Source: Arsenophonus sp052171895 (lineage in GTDB: Bacteria > Pseudomonadota > Gammaproteobacteria > Enterobacterales > Enterobacteriaceae). From it: DNA of 64,000 bases. The notes below the pieces were generated by a model, which had not been told where the DNA came from, did no database searches, and worked only from the letters and a program-made list of their open reading frames with translations. Positions 10,388-20,931 of the stretch are shown here, piece after piece. The stretch spans positions 734,358 to 798,357 of the forward strand of contig JBQMRN010000001.1 of NCBI GenBank assembly GCA_052171895.1, in the 5' to 3' direction. The first letter of the stretch is position 1, and every line of letters starts with the position of its first letter. Made by a program: the position numbers and the translations under genes.

Positions 10388-11700
10388 GAGTTGTTATGCT
10401 CATTTTGGTGTTATGGGGTTTGGGAGATGGTGGCTATCCTATTAATTGATTTAGTGTATGATTTTAACAAGAGAGAGAGATGATATGGCATGAAAAGTCT
10501 ATCATACGGCTATCCGCGAAATCAGATATGATTTCTGATCTCTTGTATGAACTCATCCGTAATGGTGACAGACAGCTTATAGCTACCGCTGTTGAGGCTA
10601 AGTGAGAAGCCATGCTGAAACAACATGCTAATGCTGCCTTGTCGACTAGCGGATTATCCGTCATCCGTAATGGTTATTTACCAGAGCAAACTATACAGAC
10701 GGCTTTTGGATATGTTGAGATTAAAGTCACTAAGGTCGTGAGGGGGTCGTCACAGCGGCAACGGAATATGCTTCAAGATCTCATTGCTAGCGACTTATCT
10801 CAATCGTGCAAAAAGCATCGAAGAGTTGCTACCATGGAGCTGTACTGCTAGCTATCTCCACATTGGTTATTTTTACGAAGCCCTGCTCTTTGTGCTATTT
10901 CTCGATGAAAAAGCGCATGCTCCCTTTGTAGTACCATTAAGCAGATTGAAACAGCAATGGCTTGAAGAACACAGACAATGGTGCCTACGTAATTTAAGCA
11001 ATATGTAGCTACGTTTATTTCTTGCTTGATGCCATATAGAGTCTCCTGTCAAGAAAGATGATCACCTTTACTGGTTGGTTATTATTGGCCTGAGCATGGA
11101 CGTAAAGAGCTGTTGCTGTCGAAGATGCTTACCTAGAGTTAGAAGCGAATTTGCCCTAACTTCTCAATGGGCTACGAGCGCGTGGCTTAACCATACTCTA
11201 GCCTTGCTAAGAGGGACGGTGCCATTAGTTTTTTTCGGAATGTAATGGCAAAGATATCCCTCTTGTACAATGCACCAGCAACGCTGTTGGATAAACAAAA
11301 TAACTAATATGCTGCTTTTATTCTCCAAAGGCATACAACTAAAAGTTAAGGCTGAACTGCGGGATGTCTGGCTAGCAGAGAGTCGTGATGCCGATAATAA
11401 AGCTCTTGATATTTTGTTGGTAAGGGTTTTAGTGAAGTATCCTACTACAGCGATGAAGAAGCTGTGGAAAGATTGAGAAGAACTGCTGGCATTCTACGAC
11501 TTCCCCTCAGAGTAGGAGGCATCAATAAGAACGATGAATCCAATTAAATCAAGTTTTATTAGGTGAGGGCTACAATACAGACGCCCGAAGAACTGTAGTT
11601 AGATAAAAATAACTCTTTAATGGTATTTAACCTAGTACTATCTGCTCAGAAAAGCTGGAACCGGCTCTCTAAGGTAAGGGGATTTTACTTACTGACTCTT
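10388..11700 (+). mobile_element. IS256-family remnant, copy D
   Basis: The left terminus begins GAGTTGTTATGCTCATTTTG. Plus-strand fragments include L-x-N-G-D-R-Q-L-I-A-T-A-V-E-A (about 10550-10605), S-I-E-E-L-L-P-W near 10815, H-Q-Q-R-C-W-I-N-K-I-T-N-M-L at 11270 and L-A-E-S-R-D-A-D-N-K-A-L-D near 11375. These are the characteristic blocks of IS256-type transposases in order. Stops and frameshifts divide them. The right terminus is lost near 11700, where a second, oppositely oriented copy follows. Confidence 0.85.
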
Positions 11701-11744
11701 AGAGGGGTGTCTGGTCCACCTAATGGCCTTCGTAAAATTATCTG

Positions 11745-12206
11745 TACAGCCATGCTAGCAACTTTTTTGAGGTTTTTAGGCTTTAGATAAGCTGGTACCA
11801 AGGAGTTAGAGAAGCATATTCCTTTGCTGTTGTGATTCTTTTGACCTTATGCACTTTAATCTCAACATACCCAATACCCGTCTCTATAGTTCGCTCTGGT
11901 AAATAACTGTTACGGATGACGGATAATCCGCTCGTCTACAAGGCAGCATTAGCATGTTGTTTCAGGATGGCTTCTCGCTTTAGCCTCATAACAGGGTAGC
12001 TATAAGCTGTCTGTCACCATTACTGATGAGTTCATGCAAGGAATATCAGAGGTAATATCTAGTTTCGCCAACACCTAATTGTAGGGTAGACTTTTTGATG
12101 GCATATCATCTCTCTGTTGTTGAAATCATTCACGAAATCAATCAGGAGGATAGATAACGCCACCTGATCTCCGAAAGAGGACATATACCAGAAATGAGCA
12201 TAACTG
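11745..12206 (-). mobile_element. IS256-family remnant, copy E (partial)
   Basis: Minus-strand copy keeping only the N-terminal third of the transposase and the terminus (GAGCATAACT at 12206). With copy D it forms an inverted arrangement, probably from deletion between two neighbouring elements. Its right edge removes the first codons of yigI. Confidence 0.75.
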
Positions 12207-12620
12207 CACATAAACTTATAATTGAAAATTTATTCATGAGATACGGCTCAACCAATTATTAGGTTTTGAGGTATTATGGTTTAATAAAACCGAGATCAAG
12301 TTGATTTTTCATAACAAACTAGAATTGATAGGAAACTTTGAGCAGAAAATCTTACATGATGGTATAATTGTTTCGGTGTTAGATGTTGTTACAGGTTTAG
12401 TTTGCATTGGTAATGTATTAAATCGAATAACTTCTTTTTCTAAAGAAGCGTTTCTTTAGAAAATATTTATCAACGATTGGTACTATTGATTTAAAGATTA
12501 ATTAATTGGAGACTGGTCATGCTAAAAATTTTATTGCAAGTAGAAAAATTATTCGCACTCGTAATAAGATCTCCTTTTTTTGAGGTGAATTGCATAATTA
12601 ATAAAATAAACATATAGCAA
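12207..12620 (+). pseudogene. yigI: yigI, thioesterase-like (hotdog) protein, broken
   Basis: YigI is a PaaI-type hotdog thioesterase reported to act on medium- and long-chain acyl-CoA. After IS256 copy E, frames match YigI: L-N-Q-L-L-G-F-E-V, then the core I-G-N-F-E-Q-K-I-L-H-D-G and L-D-V-V-T-G-L-V-C-I-G, where E. coli has W-A-Q-S-I-L-H-G-G and L-D-V-A-A-G-L-V-C-V-G. A frameshift in the first third, a TAG near 12456, and a second fragment (T-I-D-L-R, then E-L-H-N) show decay. The first codons are missing at the IS edge. Position next to corA matches E. coli. Confidence 0.82.
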
Positions 12621-12782
12621 TCAGGGGATAGCTCCACTTATTTAGTGGATTAAAATAAAAATAACCAAGCTAGCAAACCATAATAAAAATCTATTTTAAT
12701 AAACGTTATATAAAGTTTATCTTATCAAGTTCGCATTTCGTCTTTCTACTTTCCTTAAGCTATCTCTATTTATCTGAGAAAT

Positions 12783-13750
12783 TTAGAGGCAATTTTTACG
12801 TTTAAAATAAAGATAGGGTGCCAGCCCGGGTAATAATCATCAATATAATTGCTGCCGGATAGCCAAAATGCCACCATAATTCAGGCATAAATTCAAAATT
12901 CATACCATAACTAGACGCCACCAGCGTTAGCGGTAAAAAGACTACAGAAACAACGGAGAAAATTTTAATAATCTAATTCTATTCAATATTAATAAAAGCC
13001 ATCGCTGCTTGCATAAGAAAGTTTACTTTTTGAAATAGCAATTCATTATGAAGTAACAGTGATTCAATATCACATATAAAATATCTCTCGCTTGTTCTAA
13101 TTGACCTACCGGCAATTTTGCTCAGCGGATCAAAAAATTTAATTCTCGTTGAGCATCCATTAAACACAAGCGTACTTTCCAGCTAATATCTTCTTGCTTA
13201 TGCTAAATTAGAGAGTGCATTATCAAGTTCATCACCTTATTTACCTTCCAGAATAAGGTGGCTTAACGATTCTAATACGCTATAAATATTTTCTATTACA
13301 TCAGGAAGTTGTGCAATTTTGATTTCAAATAAATCTAAAAATAACTCATAAGCATTCGCACCGATCAGCTTTTTATTTCTTGAACGCATATGATATAAAC
13401 GAAAATCCTGTAGATTGCGCTACCGTAATGTATATAAGCGGTCATCACGAAAAGTGAAAGCAACCGTTGAATTACCGACATGTTCATCGCTATATTGATA
13501 ATAAAAATGAATGAATATGTAAACCATCTTCATCATCGCTCAACAAAGCGAGGTGAAGCTGATGTTTCAATATCAGTTAATTTAGATGGGATTACTAATA
13601 ATTGTTTCAATTTAGTTTGCACTGTTCTGTTTTCAGTTCTTTTTTATCAGGCTCCATCAAATCAACCCATATCGTATCTGTCAGATTTTCACCTTCATCA
13701 ATCTCAAGGGGAAATAAACAGTGATTCTATAATTTAAATGCCAGCAACAC
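12783..13750 (-). pseudogene. corA: corA, magnesium/cobalt channel, broken
   Basis: CorA is the pentameric inner-membrane Mg2+ channel. The minus strand preserves the C-terminus with the signature Y-G-M-N-F-E-F-M-P-E-L, two transmembrane segments, and an ending K-R-K-N-C-L (E. coli K-R-K-N-W-L). Upstream, L-L-L-H-N-E-L-L-F-Q-K-V-N-F-L-M-Q-A-A-M matches the stalk helix, and an N-terminal part contains L-E-I-D-E-G-E-N and the D-L-M-E-P-D block. Stops and shifts separate these pieces, including a TAG at codon 8. A GTG-like start at 13750 has a GGAGG-like site before it. No uninterrupted channel can be made. Confidence 0.9.
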
Positions 13751-13836
13751 ATTATGGTGCCTCCTTCAGAACTCCAAATAGCAAAATAATATAGAGAGTT
13801 AATTAGTAACAAAAATGTCCATACTTTAAACATTCT

Positions 13837-15999
13837 TTATTGCAACTCTAATTTTGCATAAACTGCAATCAACCATTTGATCCCTTCGCTTTGAAAAGCT
13901 ATTTGCAAGCGACAACGCTCAGCCTCCCCTTCTAAGTTAATAATAGTTCCTTCACCAAACTTAGGATGACGAACTCGTTGCCCTAATGTATAGCTAGTAT
14001 CATTTCGATTAATTTTGGTATCAAATCCTTGATGGATAATAGGGCGTGAAACCGTTGCACGTAAACGAATTTCTTCAATACATTCTGTTGGTAATTCAGC
14101 AATAAAACGCGAAGGACGGTGGTAGACTTCTTTACCATATAATCGACGATTTTCCGCATAAGTCAGCGTCAATTTCTCCATCGCTCGTGTCAATCCAACA
14201 TAAGCCAACCGCCGTTCTTCTGCTAGTCGTCCAGTCTCTTCTACACTCATCTGGCTTGGAAACATACCTTCTTCCATACCAACAATAAAGACCAATGGAA
14301 ACTCTAGACCTTTTGCTGAATGTAGAGTCATTAACTGAACTGCATCTTGATGTAGTTCCGCCTGCCCTTCACCGGATTCCAATGCAGCATAAGATAAAAA
14401 TGCTTGTAGTGGCATTAGATTTTGATCTTCTTCTTGATAACTAAATTCACGAGTAGCAGTGACTAATTCTTCAAGGTTTTCAATCCTTGTTTGTGCTTTT
14501 TTACTTTTTTCCTGCTGGTACATTGCCAGTAAACCTGAATCGCGGATCACGTGATCAGTTTGCAGATGTAACGGCATATCCATCGTTTCTTTAGTCAATG
14601 TATCAATTAATTCAAGAAACCGTTCAATAGCCACCGCCGACCGACCACTAATGACTTTTTCAGCTAATAAATATTTACAACTTTTCCAAAGGGTGAGTTG
14701 TTTTTCGCGTGCTACTTGACGCACAGTATCTAATGTTCGTTCGCCTATACCGCGCGTTGGTGTATTAATCACTCCATCAAATGATGCATCATCATTACAG
14801 TTGGCAACTAAACGTAAATAAAAGAGTGCGTATTTAATTTCCTGCCGCTCAAAAAAGCGTTGGCCGCCATAAATAGAATAAGGCATTGAAGATTGCAACA
14901 AGGCCTCTTCAAGTACTCGTGATTGTGCATTGCTGCGATAAAGAATTGCGCACTGTTTTAAAGCGCCACCTTTCTCATGCCATTGTTTAATGCGATTAAC
15001 AACATAACACGCTTCATCTAATTCATTGAAGCCACAATAAAGAGAGATAGGTTCACCATCATCTCCTTCTGTCCAGAGATTTTTTCCTAACCGGTTATTA
15101 TTATTGGCAATCAGTGCATTAGCAGACTTTAAGATATTGTTAGTCGAACGATAGTTTTGTTCCAGCCGGATAGTTTTCACTGCAGAAAAATCTTGCAAAA
15201 AACGTTGAATATTTTCTGTCTGTGCGCCACGCCAACCATAAATTGACTGATCGTCATCGCCAACAATCATTACCTTACCGGTATCACCAGCCAAAACACG
15301 TATCCAGGCATACTGGATACTGTTGGTGTCTTGAAATTCATCAACCAGAATATTGGTAAAACGTTCACGATAATGTTGTAGTATATGCGGTTTATTCAGC
15401 CACAATTCATGGGCACGCAATAAAAGTTCAGCAAAATCAACTAATCCAGCCCGATCACAGGTTTCTTGATAAGCCTGATAAACTCGCAGCCAAGTCGCCT
15501 CTGTTGGATTGGCATAACTTTCAATATGCTGTGGCCGCAAGCCTTCATCTTTTTTTGCATTGATGTACCATATAGCCTGACGTGGTGAGCACTTACTTTC
15601 ATCTAGATTGATGGTCTTGATAATTCTACGCAATAAACGATATTGATCATCACTACCTAAGATTTGAAAATCTTGCGGTAGATTGGCATCTAAATAATGT
15701 GCCCGTAGCAGACGATGCGCCAGGCCATGAAAAGTTCCTACCCATATACCGCCTTGATCACCACCTAATAACGCATTAATACGATGACGCATCTCAGCCG
15801 CTGCTTTATTGGTAAACGTCACCGTCATAATCGAGAAAGGCGAAACCTTATCAACCGCCAATAGCCAAGCTATTCGATGAATTAGTACCCATGTTTTACC
15901 ACTACCTGCGCCGGCAAGTATTAAGATATTAGTTCGAGGTGCAGCAACAGCTTCGCGTTGCTTATTATTTAGGTTTTCAAGTAAATATGAGGCGTTCAT
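13837..15999 (-). CDS. uvrD: DNA helicase II, UvrD
   Basis: An SF1A 3'-5' helicase that removes excised oligonucleotides in nucleotide-excision repair, unwinds nicked strands in mismatch repair, and strips RecA. It is 720 residues from the ATG at 15999 (M-N-A-S-Y-L-L), equal to E. coli; the in-frame ATG at 16008 adds three residues. Walker A A-G-A-G-S-G-K-T is at 29-36. Later come D-E-F-Q-D-T-N (motif II), G-D-D-D-Q-S-I-Y-G-W-R-G-A (III), L-E-Q-N-Y-R-S-T (IV) and L-T-L-H-S-A-K-G-L-E-F (V). The C-terminal Tudor-like R-V-R-H-P-K-F-G-E-G-T-I is complete. It is the largest intact gene in the window, while the related rep is dead. A TATAAT lies upstream near 16070; no LexA-type box is evident. Confidence 0.98.
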   Translation of the reverse strand: MNASYLLENLNNKQREAVAAPRTNILILAGAGSGKTWVLIHRIAWLLAVDKVSPFSIMTVTFTNKAAAEMRHRINALLGGDQGGIWVGTFHGLAHRLLRAHYLDANLPQDFQILGSDDQYRLLRRIIKTINLDESKCSPRQAIWYINAKKDEGLRPQHIESYANPTEATWLRVYQAYQETCDRAGLVDFAELLLRAHELWLNKPHILQHYRERFTNILVDEFQDTNSIQYAWIRVLAGDTGKVMIVGDDDQSIYGWRGAQTENIQRFLQDFSAVKTIRLEQNYRSTNNILKSANALIANNNNRLGKNLWTEGDDGEPISLYCGFNELDEACYVVNRIKQWHEKGGALKQCAILYRSNAQSRVLEEALLQSSMPYSIYGGQRFFERQEIKYALFYLRLVANCNDDASFDGVINTPTRGIGERTLDTVRQVAREKQLTLWKSCKYLLAEKVISGRSAVAIERFLELIDTLTKETMDMPLHLQTDHVIRDSGLLAMYQQEKSKKAQTRIENLEELVTATREFSYQEEDQNLMPLQAFLSYAALESGEGQAELHQDAVQLMTLHSAKGLEFPLVFIVGMEEGMFPSQMSVEETGRLAEERRLAYVGLTRAMEKLTLTYAENRRLYGKEVYHRPSRFIAELPTECIEEIRLRATVSRPIIHQGFDTKINRNDTSYTLGQRVRHPKFGEGTIINLEGEAERCRLQIAFQSEGIKWLIAVYAKLELQ

Positions 16000-16046
16000 G
16001 GTTACCATTAAATTAAGAGAGCAGTCAATAAATAACTATTAGATTT

Positions 16047-18157
16047 TTAACTAGATGAGAAGATTATATCAACACAATGAATGAAGCTAAAACGGTGATC
16101 TCGACATGAGGTAATATGTCATTCTCATTGCTGCTTAGCAAGTTGCTATTGTTAGTATTGATCTAACAAGCTTGCATGCCACTGTGTAAAGCACCTTTAA
16201 TATCGGTTGTTAAATAAGAGTTATGTTCATTTCTTATGTATAGGGTTTCAGAGATGGCGCCGTATCCTGTTGAATGATATGCCATAAAAAAGTCTACCCT
16301 ATAGGTATCCAAGAAACCAGATATTACTTCTGATCCCCTGCATGCACTCATCCGTAATGCTGCCAAGTGGCTGATAGCCACCGCCGTTGAGCCTGGAGAG
16401 GTTGAAGCCATGATTGTGCAACAAGCTGAAACGCCGCCTTATAGACGGGCGTTCATGCTGTTGTCTATAAGGGTAATTTGCCATACCGAACTATACAGAC
16501 TGCTATTGACGATGTTGAGATTAAAGTGCCTAAGATTAGAGATCGTAGCGCTAAGGGAATATGCTTCAACAGCTCATTATTAGCGCTTTATCTAAAATGT
16601 GAAAAATCATAGAAAAGTTGCTACCATGGCTTTGTACCTGCGATGTACATCACCACTGGTGATTTTTACGAAGCTCAGGGGAGAGAGAGCACAGGTGGGT
16701 ACCTTCTTGCTAAAAAGCACATACTCTTTCTGAGTAGCATCACAGTAGACTGAAACAGGAATGCCTTGAAAAGAGCATAGGCAATGGTGCCTATGTGATT
16801 TAAGCTATACGCACTACGTTTATTTTGTGCCGAATGCCATATACAGTGTCAGGCAAGATAATCGCCTTTCCTGTTCTCATTGTCGGCCTCACTGAACATA
16901 GATCTAAGCAGCTAGTTACACTCAAAGATGCTTATTGAGAGTTAGAAGCAAATTTGGCCGAACTTCTCTCAATGGTCTGGCTAGCAGGTGGCTTAACTGT
17001 ACTCTCAGGGTAGCTAGAGGTGACGGTACTTTTTGTTTTTTGGAATCTAATGGCAAAGATATCCCCCTCTCAGGACATGCAGCAGCAACGCTGTTGGGTA
17101 CATAAAAGAGCTAATATGCTGGCTTCACATAGGAAGTCTGGCTAGCAGAGATGTGTGATGTCGCTAATAAAGTCCTTGATATTTTGTTTGCAAGGTTTTC
17201 AACGAAGTATCCTGCAGCGCGATGAGAAGCTGGAGAAAGATCAAGAAGAACTGCTAGCATTCTATGCTTTTCGTTAGAGCGCTTTTAGCGTCAATAAGAA
17301 CGACAAAGCCGATTGAATCGGCTTTTGTTATACTGAGGCTACGAAGCTAACGTGCGAAGAAATGTGCTTCGATAAAACAACCCCTTCAATGGTATTATTT
17401 AAGCTTACTCCATTTGCTTAGAAAATCTGGAACTGGCTAAGGTGATTTTACTTGGTGACCGGTGGTAAACAATATCCAATTTAAGGATGAAGAACAAATT
17501 CACGAAGCATCAGAGTGGAACATAGGCTGGTTGCTGAAACCCAGCTCATACAGCAGATTTGCTAATAACTCGTTAAATAATCAGTGACATGCAAAATTTT
17601 ATTTAATTTAGAAATTAAATTTCTTGCACGGCATGGATAATAGCATACACTATAGGGTTTAGCCCCTCCAATCGTTTTTAAACCCCGCCGCTTTTAAAAC
17701 AAATTAAAATAATCATCTGCTTTACAAGCAGAAAAAGCTACATCGTCATTACTAATAACCGCTAGTGAAACTTTTTTTTAGCTAAGGTAAGATAAGGTTT
17801 TATAGATTAATTTTTGGATTATGATTTGACTACGCCAATAATAAAAGTATATCATTATATTATCATCACAATCAGATCCTTTTTCATTCTAACCATAATG
17901 ACAAACTAACATTTTCAGTGCTAACAAACCTGACTGTGTTACATATGACACATTTCAGCATACTACTAATTAACAATTAACGTTTGATAATTTTTTAATT
18001 GGCGAATTAAAGTTTATTTAAGTGGTTGCTATAACAAAGAATAAAATTCAATAACTCCTATTCAGTTTAAGCAATAAATAGACCATTATCCTACAATATA
18101 TCATTCAAATCAAAGGTAATCCATTGCAATATAAGTTATTTGCCGATAAAAACGCAT
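16047..18157 (-). pseudogene. yigB: yigB, HAD-family (FMN) phosphatase, disrupted by IS
   Basis: YigB is a haloacid-dehalogenase hydrolase with FMN phosphatase activity. It starts right at the end of xerC with M-R-F-Y-R, as in E. coli, followed by a degenerate D-L-N-D-I-L-Y-D-N (the DxD catalytic motif, with the second Asp changed to Asn). Later come D-D-Y-F and K-P-Y-S, then K-I-L-H-V-T-D-Y just before IS256 copy F. On the other side of the IS the frame resumes with L-T-T-D-I-K-G-A-L-H-S-G-M-Q-A-C. Removing the IS and one 9-bp duplication rejoins the frame exactly. Further stops, one right after Q-A-C, and shifts show decay beyond the insertion. Confidence 0.9.
16218..17571 (+). mobile_element. 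IS256-family copy F with 9-bp target duplication
   Basis: The best-bounded copy, 1354 bp. The left end is GAGTTATGTTCATTTC and the right end is CAGATTTGCTAATAACTC. It is flanked on both sides by the identical 9-mer GTTAAATAA (16209-16217 and 17572-17580), the target-duplication size expected for IS256. Plus-strand blocks of the transposase are in order (an N-terminal A-V-E-P-G-E-V-E-A stretch, a CWxHK-like segment near 17090, L-A-E-M-C-D-V-A-N-K near 17145). Frameshifts and stops are numerous and no long frame remains. Confidence 0.93.
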
Positions 18158-19072
18158 TCAAGGTTTTCCAATTTTTGCCCTTGGATGATAGCTACATCAT
18201 AAACCTTCCCTAAATGTTGAAAACCATATGAATATAAACTTGGGTGGTAGAAAGATTAGCATATCTATTAACTCTTGAACTTCCATCAAATCGGCACTTG
18301 ATTCCAGGATATGAATGGCAAAATAGTGCCGAAGTTTGTACGGATGAATGTGACTTTTAACAGCCTGATGAATTCCCTATAATGAAAAACGGTTTTGTAC
18401 ATTATAAGCGTAAATACGTTTGCCTCTTTGCTTGAAGTAAAAACAGCTTCGTCTTGCTTAAGATATTGCTGGTGCATCTCAACAACGAATTAAGCATTTT
18501 ATAGCTATACTATCCCTAATGGTACTTTCCGTTCTTTATTGCCTTTTCCATAACCTAAACTTTATCACTGGATAAATTCAGATGTTGGCAATTCAAATTA
18601 ACCTGTTCAGATAAACTTAATCCTGCGCCGCCATACATCATTTTCAACATGGTTCTATCAGGTACAGATAGCGGATTGTTAAATCAATATTTGACAATTT
18701 ATTGAGTTCATCTACATTGATATTTTTTTGTAAATAACGTTTTTTTAGCGTTCTGACGGTTTTACCTGGATTAGCAGTTAAATAAGCTCTGGTTAACTAA
18801 CCAATTTAAAAAGCTTGTTAATGACGAAAGAGGTAAAGCAAGACTTGCTGCCTTCAATCCTTGTCGGCGACACTTTGCAACTATCATACGAAATGTGATA
18901 TTTCTAATTGCTTCCAATCATTGATGTTTATATCTATAGTCATATCAATTAATATGAGTAATTGATGTTGATAATTAATAATTGTTACTGGACTTATCTG
19001 CTGCTTTACACGTAAGTAAAGTAAAATCGTCAATTTGGTTGCTGCAAGGCTTTGTCGTATTGAATTTATTCA
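18158..19072 (-). pseudogene. xerC: xerC, tyrosine site-specific recombinase, broken
   Basis: XerC with XerD resolves chromosome dimers at dif. The minus strand shows the N-terminal SAM-like domain (Y-L-R-V-K-Q-Q-I-S-P-V-T-I-I-N-Y-Q) and the C-terminal catalytic region L-R-H-Y-F-A-I-H-I-L-E-S-S-A-D-L, matching the L-R-H-S-F-A-T-H-M-L motif with conserved Arg and His. Between and within these are frameshifts and stops, for example a missing base near codon 18 and stops after the H-F-V block. The start codon overlaps the yigA stop and the end abuts the yigB start, as in E. coli. XerD would be encoded elsewhere. Confidence 0.9.
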
Positions 19073-19776
19073 TTAGTTATCCAGCGCAAAAGTAGATCAG
19101 GCAATAATTTGACTAAATGGTCAAGCATTGTCGTTCCCATCCCTTTTTGATAATGTTGAATATCTAGGCTATTAAAGATCACCATCCCTAAATTACCATA
19201 AAGCCCTAATAAAGAGATAGCCACAGAACCGACATGATTTGCTTCTGGCATTAATAAGAATATTTCTGGATTATTTAACGTACCAAGATAATGATTTTTT
19301 TTACCAAATCTCTGAGTACGAACAGGCTCAAATGCCTGACGAGAAATCATAATTTTTTGTGTATCTATCGTCACGCCTAGCTGCTGCTGCCAACAATCGC
19401 TAAATAAGCGAATATAAGCACCACTCAAACCAAAGCTTTTTGACCAGGCATATAAACGTTGCTGAAAATCAGCAAAATCATCCGCTGTTGATAGTTGAAT
19501 AATCAACTTTAATAGTCGATTAAATAGTATTTCATTATTGCGAGCTTGCTCAATTAATAGTTCTATATCCTTTTCTAGATTTTGGATATAAGCTCGTTGA
19601 CGTTTCATGGACCATTCAACTAATGAAACCGCGTGATGAACCGAATGAGGAACCCGTATCTGTTCAACAGCATGTGCATTGCGAATAAAAAAATGAGGAT
19701 TGCTTTTTAGATATTTCACGACTGTCTGATCATCTAACAGAGGTTGAGGATCAAATGCTGCTTTTTTTTTATCCAT
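19066..19776 (-). CDS. yigA: DUF484 (GAF-like) protein YigA
   Basis: Member of the DUF484 family, always near dapF-xerC in gammaproteobacteria; the fold is GAF-like and the function is unknown. From the ATG at 19776 it is 236 residues. The family block L-K-S-N-P-H-F-F-I-R-N-A, then I-R-V-P-H and A-V-S-L-V-E-W, is intact, followed by a coiled-coil stretch (about 55-85) and the GAF-like domain. The start at 19776 has AGAGG ten bases upstream; the longer frame to 19827 overlaps dapF and has no homology. Its stop overlaps the start of the broken xerC. Survival beside dead xerC and yigB suggests a role independent of them, or simply not enough time to decay. Confidence 0.9.
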   Translation of the reverse strand: MDKKKAAFDPQPLLDDQTVVKYLKSNPHFFIRNAHAVEQIRVPHSVHHAVSLVEWSMKRQRAYIQNLEKDIELLIEQARNNEILFNRLLKLIIQLSTADDFADFQQRLYAWSKSFGLSGAYIRLFSDCWQQQLGVTIDTQKIMISRQAFEPVRTQRFGKKNHYLGTLNNPEIFLLMPEANHVGSVAISLLGLYGNLGMVIFNSLDIQHYQKGMGTTMLDHLVKLLPDLLLRWITNE

Positions 19777-19804
19777 AATAAAAGACCTCTTAATCAAACA
19801 AAAC

Positions 19805-20629
19805 TTAGAAATAAATAACGCCATCATAAACGTGTGTTGCAGGTCCAGTCATAAACAGAGGATGACCCAATCCATTCCAACGAATTTTTAGCATACCACC
19901 AGGTAAATCAACACGAACATTTTTTCTTAATAAACCTTGCTGGATACCAATAGCAACAGCAGCACAGGCACCACTTCCACAAGCCTGTGTTTCTCCTACA
20001 CCACGTTCATGTACACGTAATCGAATGTGCTCATGATCAATAATCTGCATAAATCCTATATTAGCTCGATCAGGAAAACGTTCATGATTTTCAAGAAGCG
20101 GCCCTAATAAAGTAACTTCAGCAGCGTCAATATTTTCAACCTGTAATACACAATGAGGATTGCCAATAGAAACTACACCACATAATATTGTTTTTTGTTT
20201 AGTTCTGATTATAAAAGTTTTTTCGGTTTTTTTAGTTTTAAATAGTGCTTTATTTAGTTTAAACTCTGGAATTCCCATATTGACACAAACATCTTCATTT
20301 TCTGCTACCGATAATGTCAATCTGCCTGATTGAGTACTTACTTTTATATCACGTTTATTGGTCAGTTTTTTAAGGCGAACAAACCGAGCAAAACAACGGG
20401 CACCATTACCACATTGAGCGACTTCACTCCCGTCGGCATTAAAAATACGATAATGAAAATCAAGATTTGGATCATAAGGTGCTTCAACAATTAAAAGTTG
20501 ATCAAATCCAATCCCTCTATGTCGATCCGATAAACGAGAAATAAGTTCAGAAGAAAAATAAACATTTTGAGTAACACCATCTACTACCATAAAATTGTTA
20601 CCTAAACCATGCATTTTAGAGAATTGCAT
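19805..20629 (-). CDS. dapF: Diaminopimelate epimerase DapF
   Basis: Interconverts LL- and meso-diaminopimelate, supplying lysine and the peptidoglycan cross-linking residue; cytosolic, PLP-independent. It is 274 residues, the same as E. coli. Both catalytic cysteines are present: Cys73 in Q-C-G-N-G-A-R-C and Cys217 in A-C-G-S-G-A-C. The N-terminal F-S-K-M-H-G-L-G-N-N-F and the mid motif S-I-G-N-P-H-C are intact. GGAGTAG upstream of the ATG is a good ribosome site. It follows lptM on the same strand and is followed closely by yigA, so the three are likely one transcript. Retention implies the symbiont still makes a meso-DAP cell wall. Confidence 0.97.
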   Translation of the reverse strand: MQFSKMHGLGNNFMVVDGVTQNVYFSSELISRLSDRHRGIGFDQLLIVEAPYDPNLDFHYRIFNADGSEVAQCGNGARCFARFVRLKKLTNKRDIKVSTQSGRLTLSVAENEDVCVNMGIPEFKLNKALFKTKKTEKTFIIRTKQKTILCGVVSIGNPHCVLQVENIDAAEVTLLGPLLENHERFPDRANIGFMQIIDHEHIRLRVHERGVGETQACGSGACAAVAIGIQQGLLRKNVRVDLPGGMLKIRWNGLGHPLFMTGPATHVYDGVIYF

Positions 20630-20733
20630 TTTCTACTCCATCATAATCAATTGACTATTTTTGATTACTTGATTTTTGCAGTGTTTCTATCTGTATCGAT
20701 TGATGTTCTATATCTTTAGACGAGATCATACTT

Positions 20734-20847
20734 CTAGCCTTTTCCCACTGTTGCTTTTACTGGAAAATAGAGTGGCCCTTTCAAACCACAACTACAAATG
20801 AGGGTTAATAATATCGATGTTATAAATAGGCAAATTAATTTTTTCAT
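20734..20847 (-). CDS. lptM: LptM (YifL), small lipoprotein
   Basis: A short lipoprotein, 37 residues here, against 67 in E. coli. In E. coli LptM assists the LptD/E lipopolysaccharide translocon. A signal peptide with lipobox L-I-C-S-C is followed by the family signature G-L-K-G-P-L-Y-F-P. The frame then ends at a stop soon after, so the variable proline-rich tail of the E. coli protein is missing. Because function lies mainly in the lipidated N-terminal part, it may still be active, or it may be a truncated relic. It is upstream of dapF, as in E. coli. Confidence 0.75.
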   Translation of the reverse strand: MKKLICLFITSILLTLICSCGLKGPLYFPVKATVGKG

Positions 20848-20931
20848 TATGTTAAAACCTGTATTCTTAACTCATTATGCTTTATAAGCTATAATTGCAG
20901 TTAGGGGTAGAAAAGCAAATAGAAATTTGAC

